NCBI RefSeq assembly: GCF_001989615.1
Contig: NZ_CP019067.1
Span: 620,001-684,000 of the forward strand
DNA from: Halorientalis sp. IM1011
GTDB lineage: Archaea > Halobacteriota > Halobacteria > Halobacteriales > Haloarculaceae
Direction of reading: 5' to 3'
Length of the DNA: 64,000 nt
Part shown: one piece after another, positions 53,161 through 61,481 of the stretch
Numbering within the stretch: position 1 is the stretch's first letter
Layout of the letters: each line of letters opens with the position of its first letter
Notes under the pieces: generated by a model
What the model saw: the letters and a program-made list of their open reading frames with translations, nothing else
Database searches by the model: none
Told to the model about the DNA's origin: nothing
Position numbers and translations under genes: made by a program

Positions 53161-54761
53161 GCCACGTCGACGACGGACGGACGGAACCGGACGTGACCGA
53201 GCGAGAAGCGTACTTCGTGGGCGGCGGGATCGCGTCGCTCGCCGGGGCTGCGTTCCTCGTGCGAGACGGTGGCATGCCGGGCGAGAACGTCCACGTCCTG
53301 GAAAAGCTCGACGTGATGGGCGGGGCCCTCGACGGGGCCGGCTCGCCCGAGGAGGGGTACGTCATCCGCGGCGGGCGGATGCTCAACTTCCCCACCTACG
53401 AGTGTACCTGGGACCTGCTGGACTCGATTCCCGCGCTGGAGGACGAGGACAGGTCGGTGAAGGCGGTGATGGACGAGTTCAACGCCGAGCACGAGACCTA
53501 CGCAGAAGCACGGTTGATGAACAGCGACCAGGAGATTCTCGACGTGTCTACCTACGGCTTCGAGATGGAGCATCGGCTCTCCCTGTTGCAGCTCGTCCTC
53601 ACGCCCGAGGAGAAACTCGGGGACACGCGGATCGAGGAGTGGTTCTCGGAGTCGTTTTTCGACACGACCTTCTGGTATCTGTGGTCGACGACGTTCGCGT
53701 TCCAGCCGTGGCACAGCGTCGCGGAGCTGCGCCGGTATCTCCACCGGTTCATGCACGAGTTCCCGCGCCTGCACACGCTCGAGGGCGTCGACCGGACCAA
53801 GTACAACCAGTACGACTCGATGGTCCGTCCGCTCCGTCAGTGGCTCGAAGCGCGGGGCGTCCAGTTCGAGGGCGGCTGTGAGGTGACCGATCTCGACATC
53901 GTCCCACAGCGGGACGGCAAGACCGTCGAGGCGATCCACTACGACACCGACGGTGGGTCCGAAACCATCGCGGTCGAACCCGAGGACATGGTGTTCGTCA
54001 CGAACGGTTCGATGACCGACGGGTCGAGTCTGGGGTCGATGACGGACGCCCCAGACCTGAACAGGACCGGAGCCTCCTTCCAGCTGTGGAAGTCCATCGT
54101 CGAGGACAACCCCGAGTTCGGCGATCCATCGGTGTTCGCCGACCACATTGAGGAGACCAAGTGGGAGTCGTTCACCGTCACGCTCGACGAACCGGATCTG
54201 CTCGAACACATCGTCGAGGTCACTCGGGAAGAACCCGGCAACGGGCTGGTAACGTACACGGAGTCGAACTGGCTGCTCTCCACAGTCGTCGCCGCACAGC
54301 CACACTTCGCGAACCAGCCCGACGACGTGAAGGTACTCTGGGGATACGGCCTGTTCCCCGAGGAAGAGGGCAACCACGTCGAGAAGAAGATGGAGGACTG
54401 TACCGGTGAGGAGATCCTCGAAGAGCTCTGTTACCATCTGGGCTGTCTCGACCGCTTCGAGGAGTTCGTCGACGACGCCAACTGCATCCCCTGTATGATG
54501 CCGTTCATCACGGGCCAGTTCATGCCCCGGACCCCCGGTGATCGACCGGACGTGGTCCCGGACGGGTCGAACAACCTCGCGTTCCTCGGCCAGTTCGCCG
54601 AGGTGCCACGGGACGTGGTGTTCACCGTCGAGTACTCGGTCCGGTCGGCCATGATGGCCACCTACGAGCTGCTCGACATCGACAGGGAGATCCCGCCGGT
54701 GAGCGACCACGAGTACGAACCCGACGTGTTGCTCGACGTGGGGAAGGCGGCGTTCCGATAG
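53157..54761 (+). CDS. ohyA: Oleate hydratase (myosin-cross-reactive antigen family)
   Basis: 534-residue FAD-dependent fatty-acid hydratase, which adds water across the cis-9 double bond of oleate. The FAD motif is shifted (VGGGIASLAGAAFLVRDG), then the substrate-loop VIRGGRMLNFPTYECTWDL and FAFQPWHSVAELRRYLHRF. The usual GGREME reads GGRMLN, so the Glu normally credited with activating water is missing, as in reported short-type hydratases. The family is rare in archaea. Upstream leader ORF overlaps the start. Confidence 0.9.
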   Translation: MSHVDDGRTEPDVTEREAYFVGGGIASLAGAAFLVRDGGMPGENVHVLEKLDVMGGALDGAGSPEEGYVIRGGRMLNFPTYECTWDLLDSIPALEDEDRSVKAVMDEFNAEHETYAEARLMNSDQEILDVSTYGFEMEHRLSLLQLVLTPEEKLGDTRIEEWFSESFFDTTFWYLWSTTFAFQPWHSVAELRRYLHRFMHEFPRLHTLEGVDRTKYNQYDSMVRPLRQWLEARGVQFEGGCEVTDLDIVPQRDGKTVEAIHYDTDGGSETIAVEPEDMVFVTNGSMTDGSSLGSMTDAPDLNRTGASFQLWKSIVEDNPEFGDPSVFADHIEETKWESFTVTLDEPDLLEHIVEVTREEPGNGLVTYTESNWLLSTVVAAQPHFANQPDDVKVLWGYGLFPEEEGNHVEKKMEDCTGEEILEELCYHLGCLDRFEEFVDDANCIPCMMPFITGQFMPRTPGDRPDVVPDGSNNLAFLGQFAEVPRDVVFTVEYSVRSAMMATYELLDIDREIPPVSDHEYEPDVLLDVGKAAFR

Positions 54762-54821
54762 CGTCGCCCCTCGTCTTCGCCGTCCCGAACCGTTATTCGG
54801 GGAGCGACAGACCGTTCGCGC

Positions 54822-55775
54822 ATGGGACTGCGCGACGCACTCGGCGAGTGGCTCGGAAGCGACGACGAACGGGTGAGAATACCGACCGATGACGGGTCCG
54901 ATGCGCTGGCACTGGCCCGTGAGATCGCCGAGAACCCCCGGACCGTCGAGTTGCGGGACGGTCGGGATCTGGGGTACGCGACCGTCGGCGATCCCGACGG
55001 CGACCCCCTCGTCCTGTTCCACGGGTTCCCCAACTCGAGAGTGTTCGCGGCGGCGTTCGACGACGTGGCCCGCGAGCAGGGCGTGCGTGTGATCGCGCCC
55101 GAGCGGCCGGGCTTCGGCGTCTCGGATCCGGACCCCGACCGGGCACTGACCGACTGGCCCGCCGACGTGGCCGATATGGCCGACGCGCTGGAACTGGCCG
55201 AATTTCCAGTCCTCGGGATTTCGGCCGGCGGCCCATACGCCGCGGTGACGGCGGCGTTGCTGGACCAGCGGGTCGAGCGAGCGGGCATCGTCTGTGGACT
55301 CGGGCCGATGGCTGCGGTCGGCGTCCGTGACCGGCTCTGGTACTACAGCGCACGTGCCCTGCCGCCCGCGGCGAAACTCGCCCTGTGGCTCGGCGGCCGG
55401 CAGGCCCTGAAAGACCGGGACGCCTTCCTCGAATCGATGGCCGACAGTGCCGCGCCGGCGGACGGACCGGTCTGGACGGGCGAACTCGGGCAGGTCGTCC
55501 ACGCGAGCATGATCGAGTCGCGCCGCCACCACGGCCTCGATCCGCTGGTCACCGAGACGGCGCTGTTCGGCCGCTCGTGGGGATTCGATCTCGGGTCGGT
55601 CGACGTACCGACGTGGCTGTGGTACGGGAAGGAAGACACCGTCGTACCAGCTGCGATGGGGCTGTACCTGGCCGACGCGATTCCCACGGCCGAGGCGCAC
55701 GTCTATCCCGACCTCGGCCATCTCTCGACGGTCGAGCGGACCGCCGAGGAGGTATTCGAGACGCTGTCGGGCTGA
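54822..55775 (+). CDS. Alpha/beta hydrolase
   Basis: 317 residues. Oxyanion region LFHGFPNSRVF, nucleophile in GISAGGPYAAV, acid in WYGKEDTVVP and His in DLGHLSTVE form the triad. N-terminal 45 residues are a helical/charged lead-in. Resembles haloarchaeal proline-iminopeptidase/lipase-like hydrolases; substrate unknown. Lies 60 bases after oleate hydratase on the same strand, so co-expression is likely. Confidence 0.88.
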   Translation: MGLRDALGEWLGSDDERVRIPTDDGSDALALAREIAENPRTVELRDGRDLGYATVGDPDGDPLVLFHGFPNSRVFAAAFDDVAREQGVRVIAPERPGFGVSDPDPDRALTDWPADVADMADALELAEFPVLGISAGGPYAAVTAALLDQRVERAGIVCGLGPMAAVGVRDRLWYYSARALPPAAKLALWLGGRQALKDRDAFLESMADSAAPADGPVWTGELGQVVHASMIESRRHHGLDPLVTETALFGRSWGFDLGSVDVPTWLWYGKEDTVVPAAMGLYLADAIPTAEAHVYPDLGHLSTVERTAEEVFETLSG

Positions 55776-55855
55776 CCGTTCGGCTCTTGCGGGGACCAGG
55801 CCGGGACTGGCGGGTCGGAGGACATTTCAGTGCGAACGAAAAGTATGGGCCGAAG

Positions 55856-56434
55856 ATGGCCCACGAGGTGAACCGGACGGAGGTCGACTGCCGGCAGGAC
55901 CGACTGCTGTCGGAGTACGGCGACGTGCCCGTCCGGGAGGAAGAGGAGGAAGTGCCCGCCGACGTGTTCCCGGAGTTGCGCGATCTGGCCACCGAAGGGT
56001 ACACCGGCGGCGGCTACGTCTGGGTCGTTCGCGAACCGCCCGAGACCGCACCGCTCTCGGAGTCGCTTCCGGCCGACATCCCGGAGTCCCGGCGCGTGCT
56101 GATGATCCTCTCGCGTGGCTCGACCCGGTGGGGCCTCCCCGGCGGCGGTCGGGAGTGTGGCGAGTCCTACGAGGAGGCGGCCGTCCGGGAGGTCCGCGAG
56201 GAGACCGGCGTCGACTGCCGGATCGTCGAACCGTTCCTGATCCGCCGGCGGATCAGCGTCTCCCAGGGCGACCACGACGAGCGACTGCACACGCTGTGGG
56301 TCTTTTTCGACGGCCGCTACGAGGGCGGTCACCTCGCCATCCAGCCCGGCGAACTCAACGGCGCGGCCTGGTTCGCCGAACCGCCCGCCCGGATGCACCC
56401 GGAAGGAGAGTTCCGCGCCGCCGACTGGGGCTAA
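55856..56434 (+). CDS. NUDIX hydrolase
   Basis: 192 residues. Nudix box GGGRECGESYEEAAVREVRE followed by ETG matches the Gx5Ex7REUxEExGU pattern. An N-terminal 80-residue region precedes it. Likely cleaves a nucleoside-diphosphate-linked substrate; which one cannot be read. The ATG at 55856 is chosen because the upstream frame lacks haloarchaeal character. Confidence 0.88.
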   Translation: MAHEVNRTEVDCRQDRLLSEYGDVPVREEEEEVPADVFPELRDLATEGYTGGGYVWVVREPPETAPLSESLPADIPESRRVLMILSRGSTRWGLPGGGRECGESYEEAAVREVREETGVDCRIVEPFLIRRRISVSQGDHDERLHTLWVFFDGRYEGGHLAIQPGELNGAAWFAEPPARMHPEGEFRAADWG

Positions 56435-56537
56435 TTCGTTATCAGCCGCGATAATACAGGAGATATCTTTTACACCACTCGAAGGAACTGACAAACAACG
56501 ACACCGTTCATCCATCGGGGAACGGTGACCGAGTCGC

Positions 56538-58367
56538 ATGTTCCAGTACAGCATCTACGTGCCCGCGCTGTTGCTCGTCGCGGTGGTCTCGTCGGTCGCC
56601 GGGTACCTCGGTTACGCGAAGCGCGGCCGGCGGGGGACAATCTGGTACGTCGGGGCCATGTTCAGCCTCGCCACGTGGTCACTGTCGCTCGCCCTCGTGG
56701 TGGCCAGCACGACGCTCCAGCTGAAGCTGGTCTTTTTCACGAGCTTTCTCGTCTCGACCGTCACCCTCTGTAGCTGCTGGTTCCTCTTCGCCGTCGCGTA
56801 CGCCGGCCACTACGACAGGCTTCAGCGATACCTGCCCCACGCCCTCCTCCTGGTGTCGCTGGTGTACGTGCCCCTGACCCCGACGAATCAAGCACACGGA
56901 CTGGTACTCGCGAACGCCCGGCTCGTGCGTGACGGGTCGCTGGTGTTGCTGGCCTACGACACTTGGGGACCGGTCCCCTGGGCGTTCGTCGGACTGACCT
57001 ACGTCCTGCTGTTGAGTGCGACCGCGATCTTGCTCCGGAAGGCGATCCACTCCCGGAACGTCTACCGGAAGCTGAGTCTGGTGCTCGCGTTCGCCGGTCT
57101 GTCGATGTGGGTCGGCAACCTGATCACTATCGCCGGCTGGAGTCCGTTTCCCCACATGATGATCGTCCCCCTCTCGTTCCTGTTCTGGGGCGCGATCGGG
57201 CTGGTGATCTTCACGAGCATGCGGTTCGTCCAGATGCTCCCCATCGACACCGTGCTGGCCCGACTGAGTTCGCGGTTCGACGACGTGTTGCCGCTGGCGC
57301 GTGACTTCGTGATCGAGGAGTTCGATAGCGGCGTCATGATCCTGGACGCCGACGGTCGAATCGTGGACATCAACTCCACGGCCCGCAAGATGATGGGGCT
57401 GGAAGACCGGGTCGTCGGCAAACCCGTCTTCGAGGTGATCGACCTCGGCAAGTACTGGGACGACTACGAGGAAGGTGAACTCCTGAGCGACCGGCGTAAG
57501 CAGATCTGGGTGTCCGTCTCCGAAACCGAAGAACGCTGCTACGACATCAATATCTCGAACATCGAGAACAGTTCGGGGGCCTTCGCCGGACAGAGCATCC
57601 TCCTGTACGACGTCACCGGCCAGAAGGAACGCGAGACACAGCTCCGCCAGCGCGAGGAGGAACTCCGCCAGCAGAAACGGGACCTCGAACGGCAGAAACA
57701 ACAGCTCGAACACCAGAACGAGCGACTCGACCGCTTCGCCAGCATCGTCTCCCACGACCTCCGGAACCCGCTGAACGTCGCCACCGGCCACGTCGAACTG
57801 CTGGACACCAAACTCGACGACGAGTACCAAAACAGCGTCCAGGAGATCGACATGGCCCACGAACGGATGCAGGACATCATCGACGACGCGCTCACCCTCG
57901 CACGCTCCGGGAAGGCCATCACGGAGAAAGAAGACGTGGACGTACGCGCAGTCGCGACCGAGGCCTGGGAGAACGTCGAAACCGACCGGGCCTCGCTCGA
58001 TACCGACGTCGAACTCCGACTGGAGAGCGACCGGGACCGCCTGCTGAACGTCTTCGAGAACCTGTTCCGCAACTCGATAGACCACAACGACGGTGACGTC
58101 ACGGTCCGGGTCGGCGCACTCACCGGCGACACCGGCTTCTACGTCGAGGACGACGGCGAAGGGATCCCCCAGGACGAACGCGCCGACGTGTTCGAACAGG
58201 GCTACACGACCCACGAGGAAGGGACCGGCCTCGGACTGGCCATCGTCCGGGACATCGTCCGCGCGCACGGCTGGGAGCTGTCCATCGCGGAGAGCCCGGA
58301 GGGCGGCGCACGCTTCGAGATCGACTGTTTCAGCGACCCGGTCGAGGTCGAGACGGCGACCGCCTAG
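56538..58367 (+). CDS. 7TM sensor histidine kinase with PAS domain
   Basis: 609 residues: seven-helix N terminus (about 1-230), PAS domain (SGVMILDADGRIVDINSTARKMMG), a long coiled coil (QLRQREEELRQQKRDLERQ), HisKA with SHDLRNPLNVATGHVELL, HATPase_c with LFRNSIDHNDGDV, DDGEGIP and GTGLGLAIVRDIVRAHGW. The N box and G2 region are normal here, giving a reference for the insertions in the other two 7TM kinases. Its stop overlaps the convergent epimerase by 4 bases. Confidence 0.92.
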   Translation: MFQYSIYVPALLLVAVVSSVAGYLGYAKRGRRGTIWYVGAMFSLATWSLSLALVVASTTLQLKLVFFTSFLVSTVTLCSCWFLFAVAYAGHYDRLQRYLPHALLLVSLVYVPLTPTNQAHGLVLANARLVRDGSLVLLAYDTWGPVPWAFVGLTYVLLLSATAILLRKAIHSRNVYRKLSLVLAFAGLSMWVGNLITIAGWSPFPHMMIVPLSFLFWGAIGLVIFTSMRFVQMLPIDTVLARLSSRFDDVLPLARDFVIEEFDSGVMILDADGRIVDINSTARKMMGLEDRVVGKPVFEVIDLGKYWDDYEEGELLSDRRKQIWVSVSETEERCYDINISNIENSSGAFAGQSILLYDVTGQKERETQLRQREEELRQQKRDLERQKQQLEHQNERLDRFASIVSHDLRNPLNVATGHVELLDTKLDDEYQNSVQEIDMAHERMQDIIDDALTLARSGKAITEKEDVDVRAVATEAWENVETDRASLDTDVELRLESDRDRLLNVFENLFRNSIDHNDGDVTVRVGALTGDTGFYVEDDGEGIPQDERADVFEQGYTTHEEGTGLGLAIVRDIVRAHGWELSIAESPEGGARFEIDCFSDPVEVETATA

Positions 58368-58750
58368 TGCTCGACGAACTCGAGCAGGACCCCGCCAGTG
58401 GATTCGGGGTGCAGGAAGGCCACGTCGTGGCCCCAGGCCCCGCCGCGTGGCTGTTCGTCGATCAACTCGACGCCCGCCTCGCGTGCGCGATTCAGCGCCG
58501 CTTCGATGTCTTCGGTCGCCACCGCGAGGTGGTGGATTCCCGGGCCGTTTCGGTCGAGGTAGTTCGCGATGGCACCCTCGCCGTCGAGGGGTTCCAGCAC
58601 CTCGAAGAAGCCGTTGCCGAGGTCGAGAAAGACGACCTGCATGCCGTCGAACTGTTCCTCGTGGGCGACCGTCGCGTCGAAGAGGGCCGCGTACTGCTCG
58701 GCCAGCGCGTCGGCGTCGTCGGTCGCGATGCCCGCGTGATCGAACTTCAT
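58364..58750 (-). CDS. mce: Methylmalonyl-CoA epimerase
   Basis: 128-residue VOC-fold epimerase interconverting the two epimers of methylmalonyl-CoA. Typical MKFDHAGIATDDAD start, metal-ligand regions FDHAGIA, GIHHLAVATEDI and LLEFVEH end. Partner of the mutase subunit 1.2 kb away. The pair serves propionyl-CoA metabolism. Confidence 0.93.
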   Translation of the reverse strand: MKFDHAGIATDDADALAEQYAALFDATVAHEEQFDGMQVVFLDLGNGFFEVLEPLDGEGAIANYLDRNGPGIHHLAVATEDIEAALNRAREAGVELIDEQPRGGAWGHDVAFLHPESTGGVLLEFVEH

Positions 58751-58805
58751 ACCGGGTCTGCGTGGCGGGGCACAATCAGCGCTGTGGACGTGCGTCAGCG
58801 GGGAC

Positions 58806-58997
58806 CTACTCGGGGTCGAAGATGTCCTCGATCCGGCAGTCGAAGTAGGCGGCCAACTCGAAGGCCAGTTCCAGCGAGGGGTCGTACCGACCGCGTTCGA
58901 TGGAGTTGATCGTCTGGCGGGTCACGTCGACCTCGGCCGCGAGGTCGGCCTGGCTCAGGTCGCGTTCCGCTCGGCGCTCGCGCAGGTCGTTGTTCAT
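58806..58997 (-). CDS. XRE-family helix-turn-helix regulator
   Basis: 63-residue Cro/C1-type HTH: LRERRAERDLSQADLAAEVD, recognition helix VTRQTINSIERGRYDP and a closing LAFELAAYFDCRIEDIF. Such single-domain proteins pair with DUF2178 membrane proteins; the partner is the gene directly upstream (ATGA overlap). A multi-site operator precedes the operon. Confidence 0.93.
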   Translation of the reverse strand: MNNDLRERRAERDLSQADLAAEVDVTRQTINSIERGRYDPSLELAFELAAYFDCRIEDIFDPE

Positions 58998-59407
58998 GTC
59001 CGGTACCGATACACGGTGTAGACGGCACCCCAGAGCAGGTAGAAGGCACTGAGGACCCAGATGCCACCCCAGACGACCGGAGGGATGTCGTACTGCCCGA
59101 TGGCGTCGAGCAGGTAGAGGGCCACGATGATCGGGAGCGCGACGTACGAGACCGCCGAAACGGTCGCGTGGCTTGCTCGCTCGTGGAGTCGCTGATCGCG
59201 TTCGTCGAGGAAGGTTATCGCGTCGCTGAACTCGGCGTACACCGTCACGACGAGCGCTCCCATCGCGCCGACGGCGTAGACGATCAGTCCCGCGAGGTAC
59301 TGGTCGATCAACATACCGGCGAAAAACGCCAGTACACCTATCGCGACGAACCCGAGCATCACGCGTTTGTACTTCTGTCCTCGTCGAATCGGATGTGTCG
59401 GTGTCAT
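58994..59407 (-). CDS. DUF2178-like four-helix membrane protein
   Basis: 137 residues with four transmembrane helices in two pairs, separated by a charged loop (FSDAITFLDERDQRLHERAS). The loop wording and pairing with a small XRE regulator are typical of DUF2178 proteins, whose function is unknown. First gene of the operon, the XRE gene following with a 4-base overlap. Confidence 0.85.
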   Translation of the reverse strand: MTPTHPIRRGQKYKRVMLGFVAIGVLAFFAGMLIDQYLAGLIVYAVGAMGALVVTVYAEFSDAITFLDERDQRLHERASHATVSAVSYVALPIIVALYLLDAIGQYDIPPVVWGGIWVLSAFYLLWGAVYTVYRYRT

Positions 59408-59421
59408 GGTTGCAGGGCGGT

Positions 59422-59470
59422 GTAAAGCGACGTTTCCGTAAAGGTCGCTTTACAGTAAAGGAGACTTTAC
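59422..59470 (-). promoter_or_regulatory. Operator array for the DUF2178-XRE operon
   Basis: Two perfect palindromes GTAAAG-N4-CTTTAC at 59438-59453 and 59455-59470, start to start 17 bases apart, plus an extra half-site GTAAAG at 59422-59427, 16 bases from the first. They lie 15-63 bases before the first start codon, covering the expected promoter. Binding by the XRE protein of the same operon is inferred. Confidence 0.75.
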
Positions 59471-59536
59471 ACAGATACTTAGGTCTGTCGCTGATCGAAT
59501 AACTGTCTGAACGTCGACCGAGAAGGGTTCGCGCCG

Positions 59537-61216
59537 TCAGATGCCGCCGCCCTGGTACTCGCCGAACACGTCGCGCATGGCGTCACAGATCTCGCCGGTC
59601 GTGGCGTAGACCTTGACGGCGTCGACGAGATACGGCATGAGGTTCTCGTCCCCGCGGGCGGCCTCCCGGATCGCTTCGAGTTTGGCCTCGACTTCCTCGT
59701 CGTCGCGGTCCTCGCGGACTTCGGCGAGAGTCTCCTGTTGTTGGGCTTCGAGTGACTCGTCGACTTCTTCGATGTCCACGTCCTCCTCCTCTTCGACCTG
59801 GTACTCGTTGACGCCGACGATGACGCGTTCGCCTTCCTCCTGTTCGCGCTGGCGCTCGAAGGCCACGTCCTGAATCTCTCGCTGGACCCACTGATCCTCG
59901 ATGGCCGGGAGCATCCCGCCCTTGTCGTCGATTCGGTCGAGAAGGTCGAAGGCCTCTTCTTCGAGCTCGTCGGTCAGGCTCTCGACGTAGTAACTGCCCC
60001 CGAGCGGGTCGATGGTGTCCGCGGCTCCGGACTCGTGGGCGAGGATCTGCTGCGTTCTGAGCGCGGTCCGGACGCTCTCCTCGGTCGGGAGGCCGACGGC
60101 CTCGTCCTTGCCGTTGGTGTGGAGGCTCTGGGTCCCGCCCAGCACCGCGGCCAGCGCCTGGTAGGCTACCCGGACGACGTTGTTCTCGACCTGCTGGGCC
60201 GTCAGCGTGGACCCGGCGGTCTGGGTGTGGAACTTGAGCTGTTTGCTCTTGGGGTTCTCGGCGTCGAAGCGCTCCTCCATGATCTTGTACCACATCCGTC
60301 GGGCTGCGCGGAACTTCGCGACCTCTTCGAGGATATTGTTGTACGAGGCGAAGAAGAAGGAGAGCTGCGGGGCGAACTCGTCGACGTCCAGTCCGGCCTC
60401 GATGGCAGCCTCGACGTACTCGATGCCGTTGCCCAGCGTGAAGGCGATCTCCTGGGCCGCGGTCGAGCCGGCCTCCCGGATGTGGTAGCCCGAGATCGAG
60501 ATGGTGTTGAAGTTGGGGACCTCCGCGGCACAGAACTCGAAGATGTCCGTGATGATCCGCATCGACTGCTCGGGCGGGTAGATGTAGGTGTTGCGCGCGA
60601 TGTACTCCTTGAGGACGTCGTTCTGAATGGTCCCCCGGAGTTCCTCGCGGTCGACGCCCTGCTGGTCGCCGACGGCGATGTACATCGCGAGCAGGACCGA
60701 GGCCGGTGCGTTGATCGTCATGGAGGTCGACACTTCGTCGAGCGGGATGCCCTCGAAGACGGTCTCCATGTCGGAGAGGGAGTCGATGGCGACGCCGGTC
60801 TTGCCGACCTCGCCGGCGGCCATGGCGTTGTCCGAGTCGTACCCCATCTGTGTGGGGAGGTCGAAGGCCATCGAGAGCCCGGTCTGGCCCTCGTCGAGCA
60901 GGTAGTTGAACCGCTCGTTGGTCTCGCTGGCGGTCCCCATGCCGGCGTACTGGCGCATGGTCCAGAGTCGGCCGCGATACATCGTCGGGTAGACGCCCCG
61001 CGTGTAGGGCTCCTCGCCGGGGAAGCTCAGATCCTCGTCGTAGTCGATATCGGCCACGTCCGCGGGCGTGTACAGGCGATCTACGGTCTGTCCCTCCGTG
61101 TCGGTCGTGAACGTCTCCTTGCGTTCACCGAACCGCTCGACGGTCGGCTGGACCGACTCCTCGTCCCAGTCGGCCTTCGCCGAGCGGATCTCCCGGAGGT
61201 CCTCCTCGTCGAACAT
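59537..61216 (-). CDS. mcmA: Methylmalonyl-CoA mutase, catalytic subunit
   Basis: 559 residues covering only the substrate-binding TIM barrel, with [35 protein letters not shown] and [20 protein letters not shown]. The cobalamin-binding domain is absent, so the B12 subunit is encoded elsewhere, as in archaea with split mutases. Isomerises (R)-methylmalonyl-CoA to succinyl-CoA. Near mce but not adjacent. Confidence 0.93.
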   Translation of the reverse strand: MFDEEDLREIRSAKADWDEESVQPTVERFGERKETFTTDTEGQTVDRLYTPADVADIDYDEDLSFPGEEPYTRGVYPTMYRGRLWTMRQYAGMGTASETNERFNYLLDEGQTGLSMAFDLPTQMGYDSDNAMAAGEVGKTGVAIDSLSDMETVFEGIPLDEVSTSMTINAPASVLLAMYIAVGDQQGVDREELRGTIQNDVLKEYIARNTYIYPPEQSMRIITDIFEFCAAEVPNFNTISISGYHIREAGSTAAQEIAFTLGNGIEYVEAAIEAGLDVDEFAPQLSFFFASYNNILEEVAKFRAARRMWYKIMEERFDAENPKSKQLKFHTQTAGSTLTAQQVENNVVRVAYQALAAVLGGTQSLHTNGKDEAVGLPTEESVRTALRTQQILAHESGAADTIDPLGGSYYVESLTDELEEEAFDLLDRIDDKGGMLPAIEDQWVQREIQDVAFERQREQEEGERVIVGVNEYQVEEEEDVDIEEVDESLEAQQQETLAEVREDRDDEEVEAKLEAIREAARGDENLMPYLVDAVKVYATTGEICDAMRDVFGEYQGGGI

Positions 61217-61481
61217 GGCTGGGTGAACGACGTGGCCGTGTATAAGCGTTGTCTGAGCGGACGGCGGCCACGCTGGGGCGTTTCACTCCCGACGCGGTCC
61301 TCGCGATGAGTCCGCCGGCGAGTCGGCAGTGAAATATTACACGGGCGGACGCGATTTCGCCGGCCGCAAATGGGAGATTTTTCGCGCTGAATCACCGAAA
61401 GGGTGGCCGAACCGTGTACGTACACTTCGAGAGGGTACACAGACTAAGAGTACTTATGGAAACAGTATTTATGGTCGATGG

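Noticed and set aside
53031-55721. An 896-codon open frame on the minus strand
   Set aside because: It lies opposite oleate hydratase and the hydrolase, has Arg/Val/Gly/His-rich composition and no domain; it is a GC-rich antisense shadow of real plus-strand genes.
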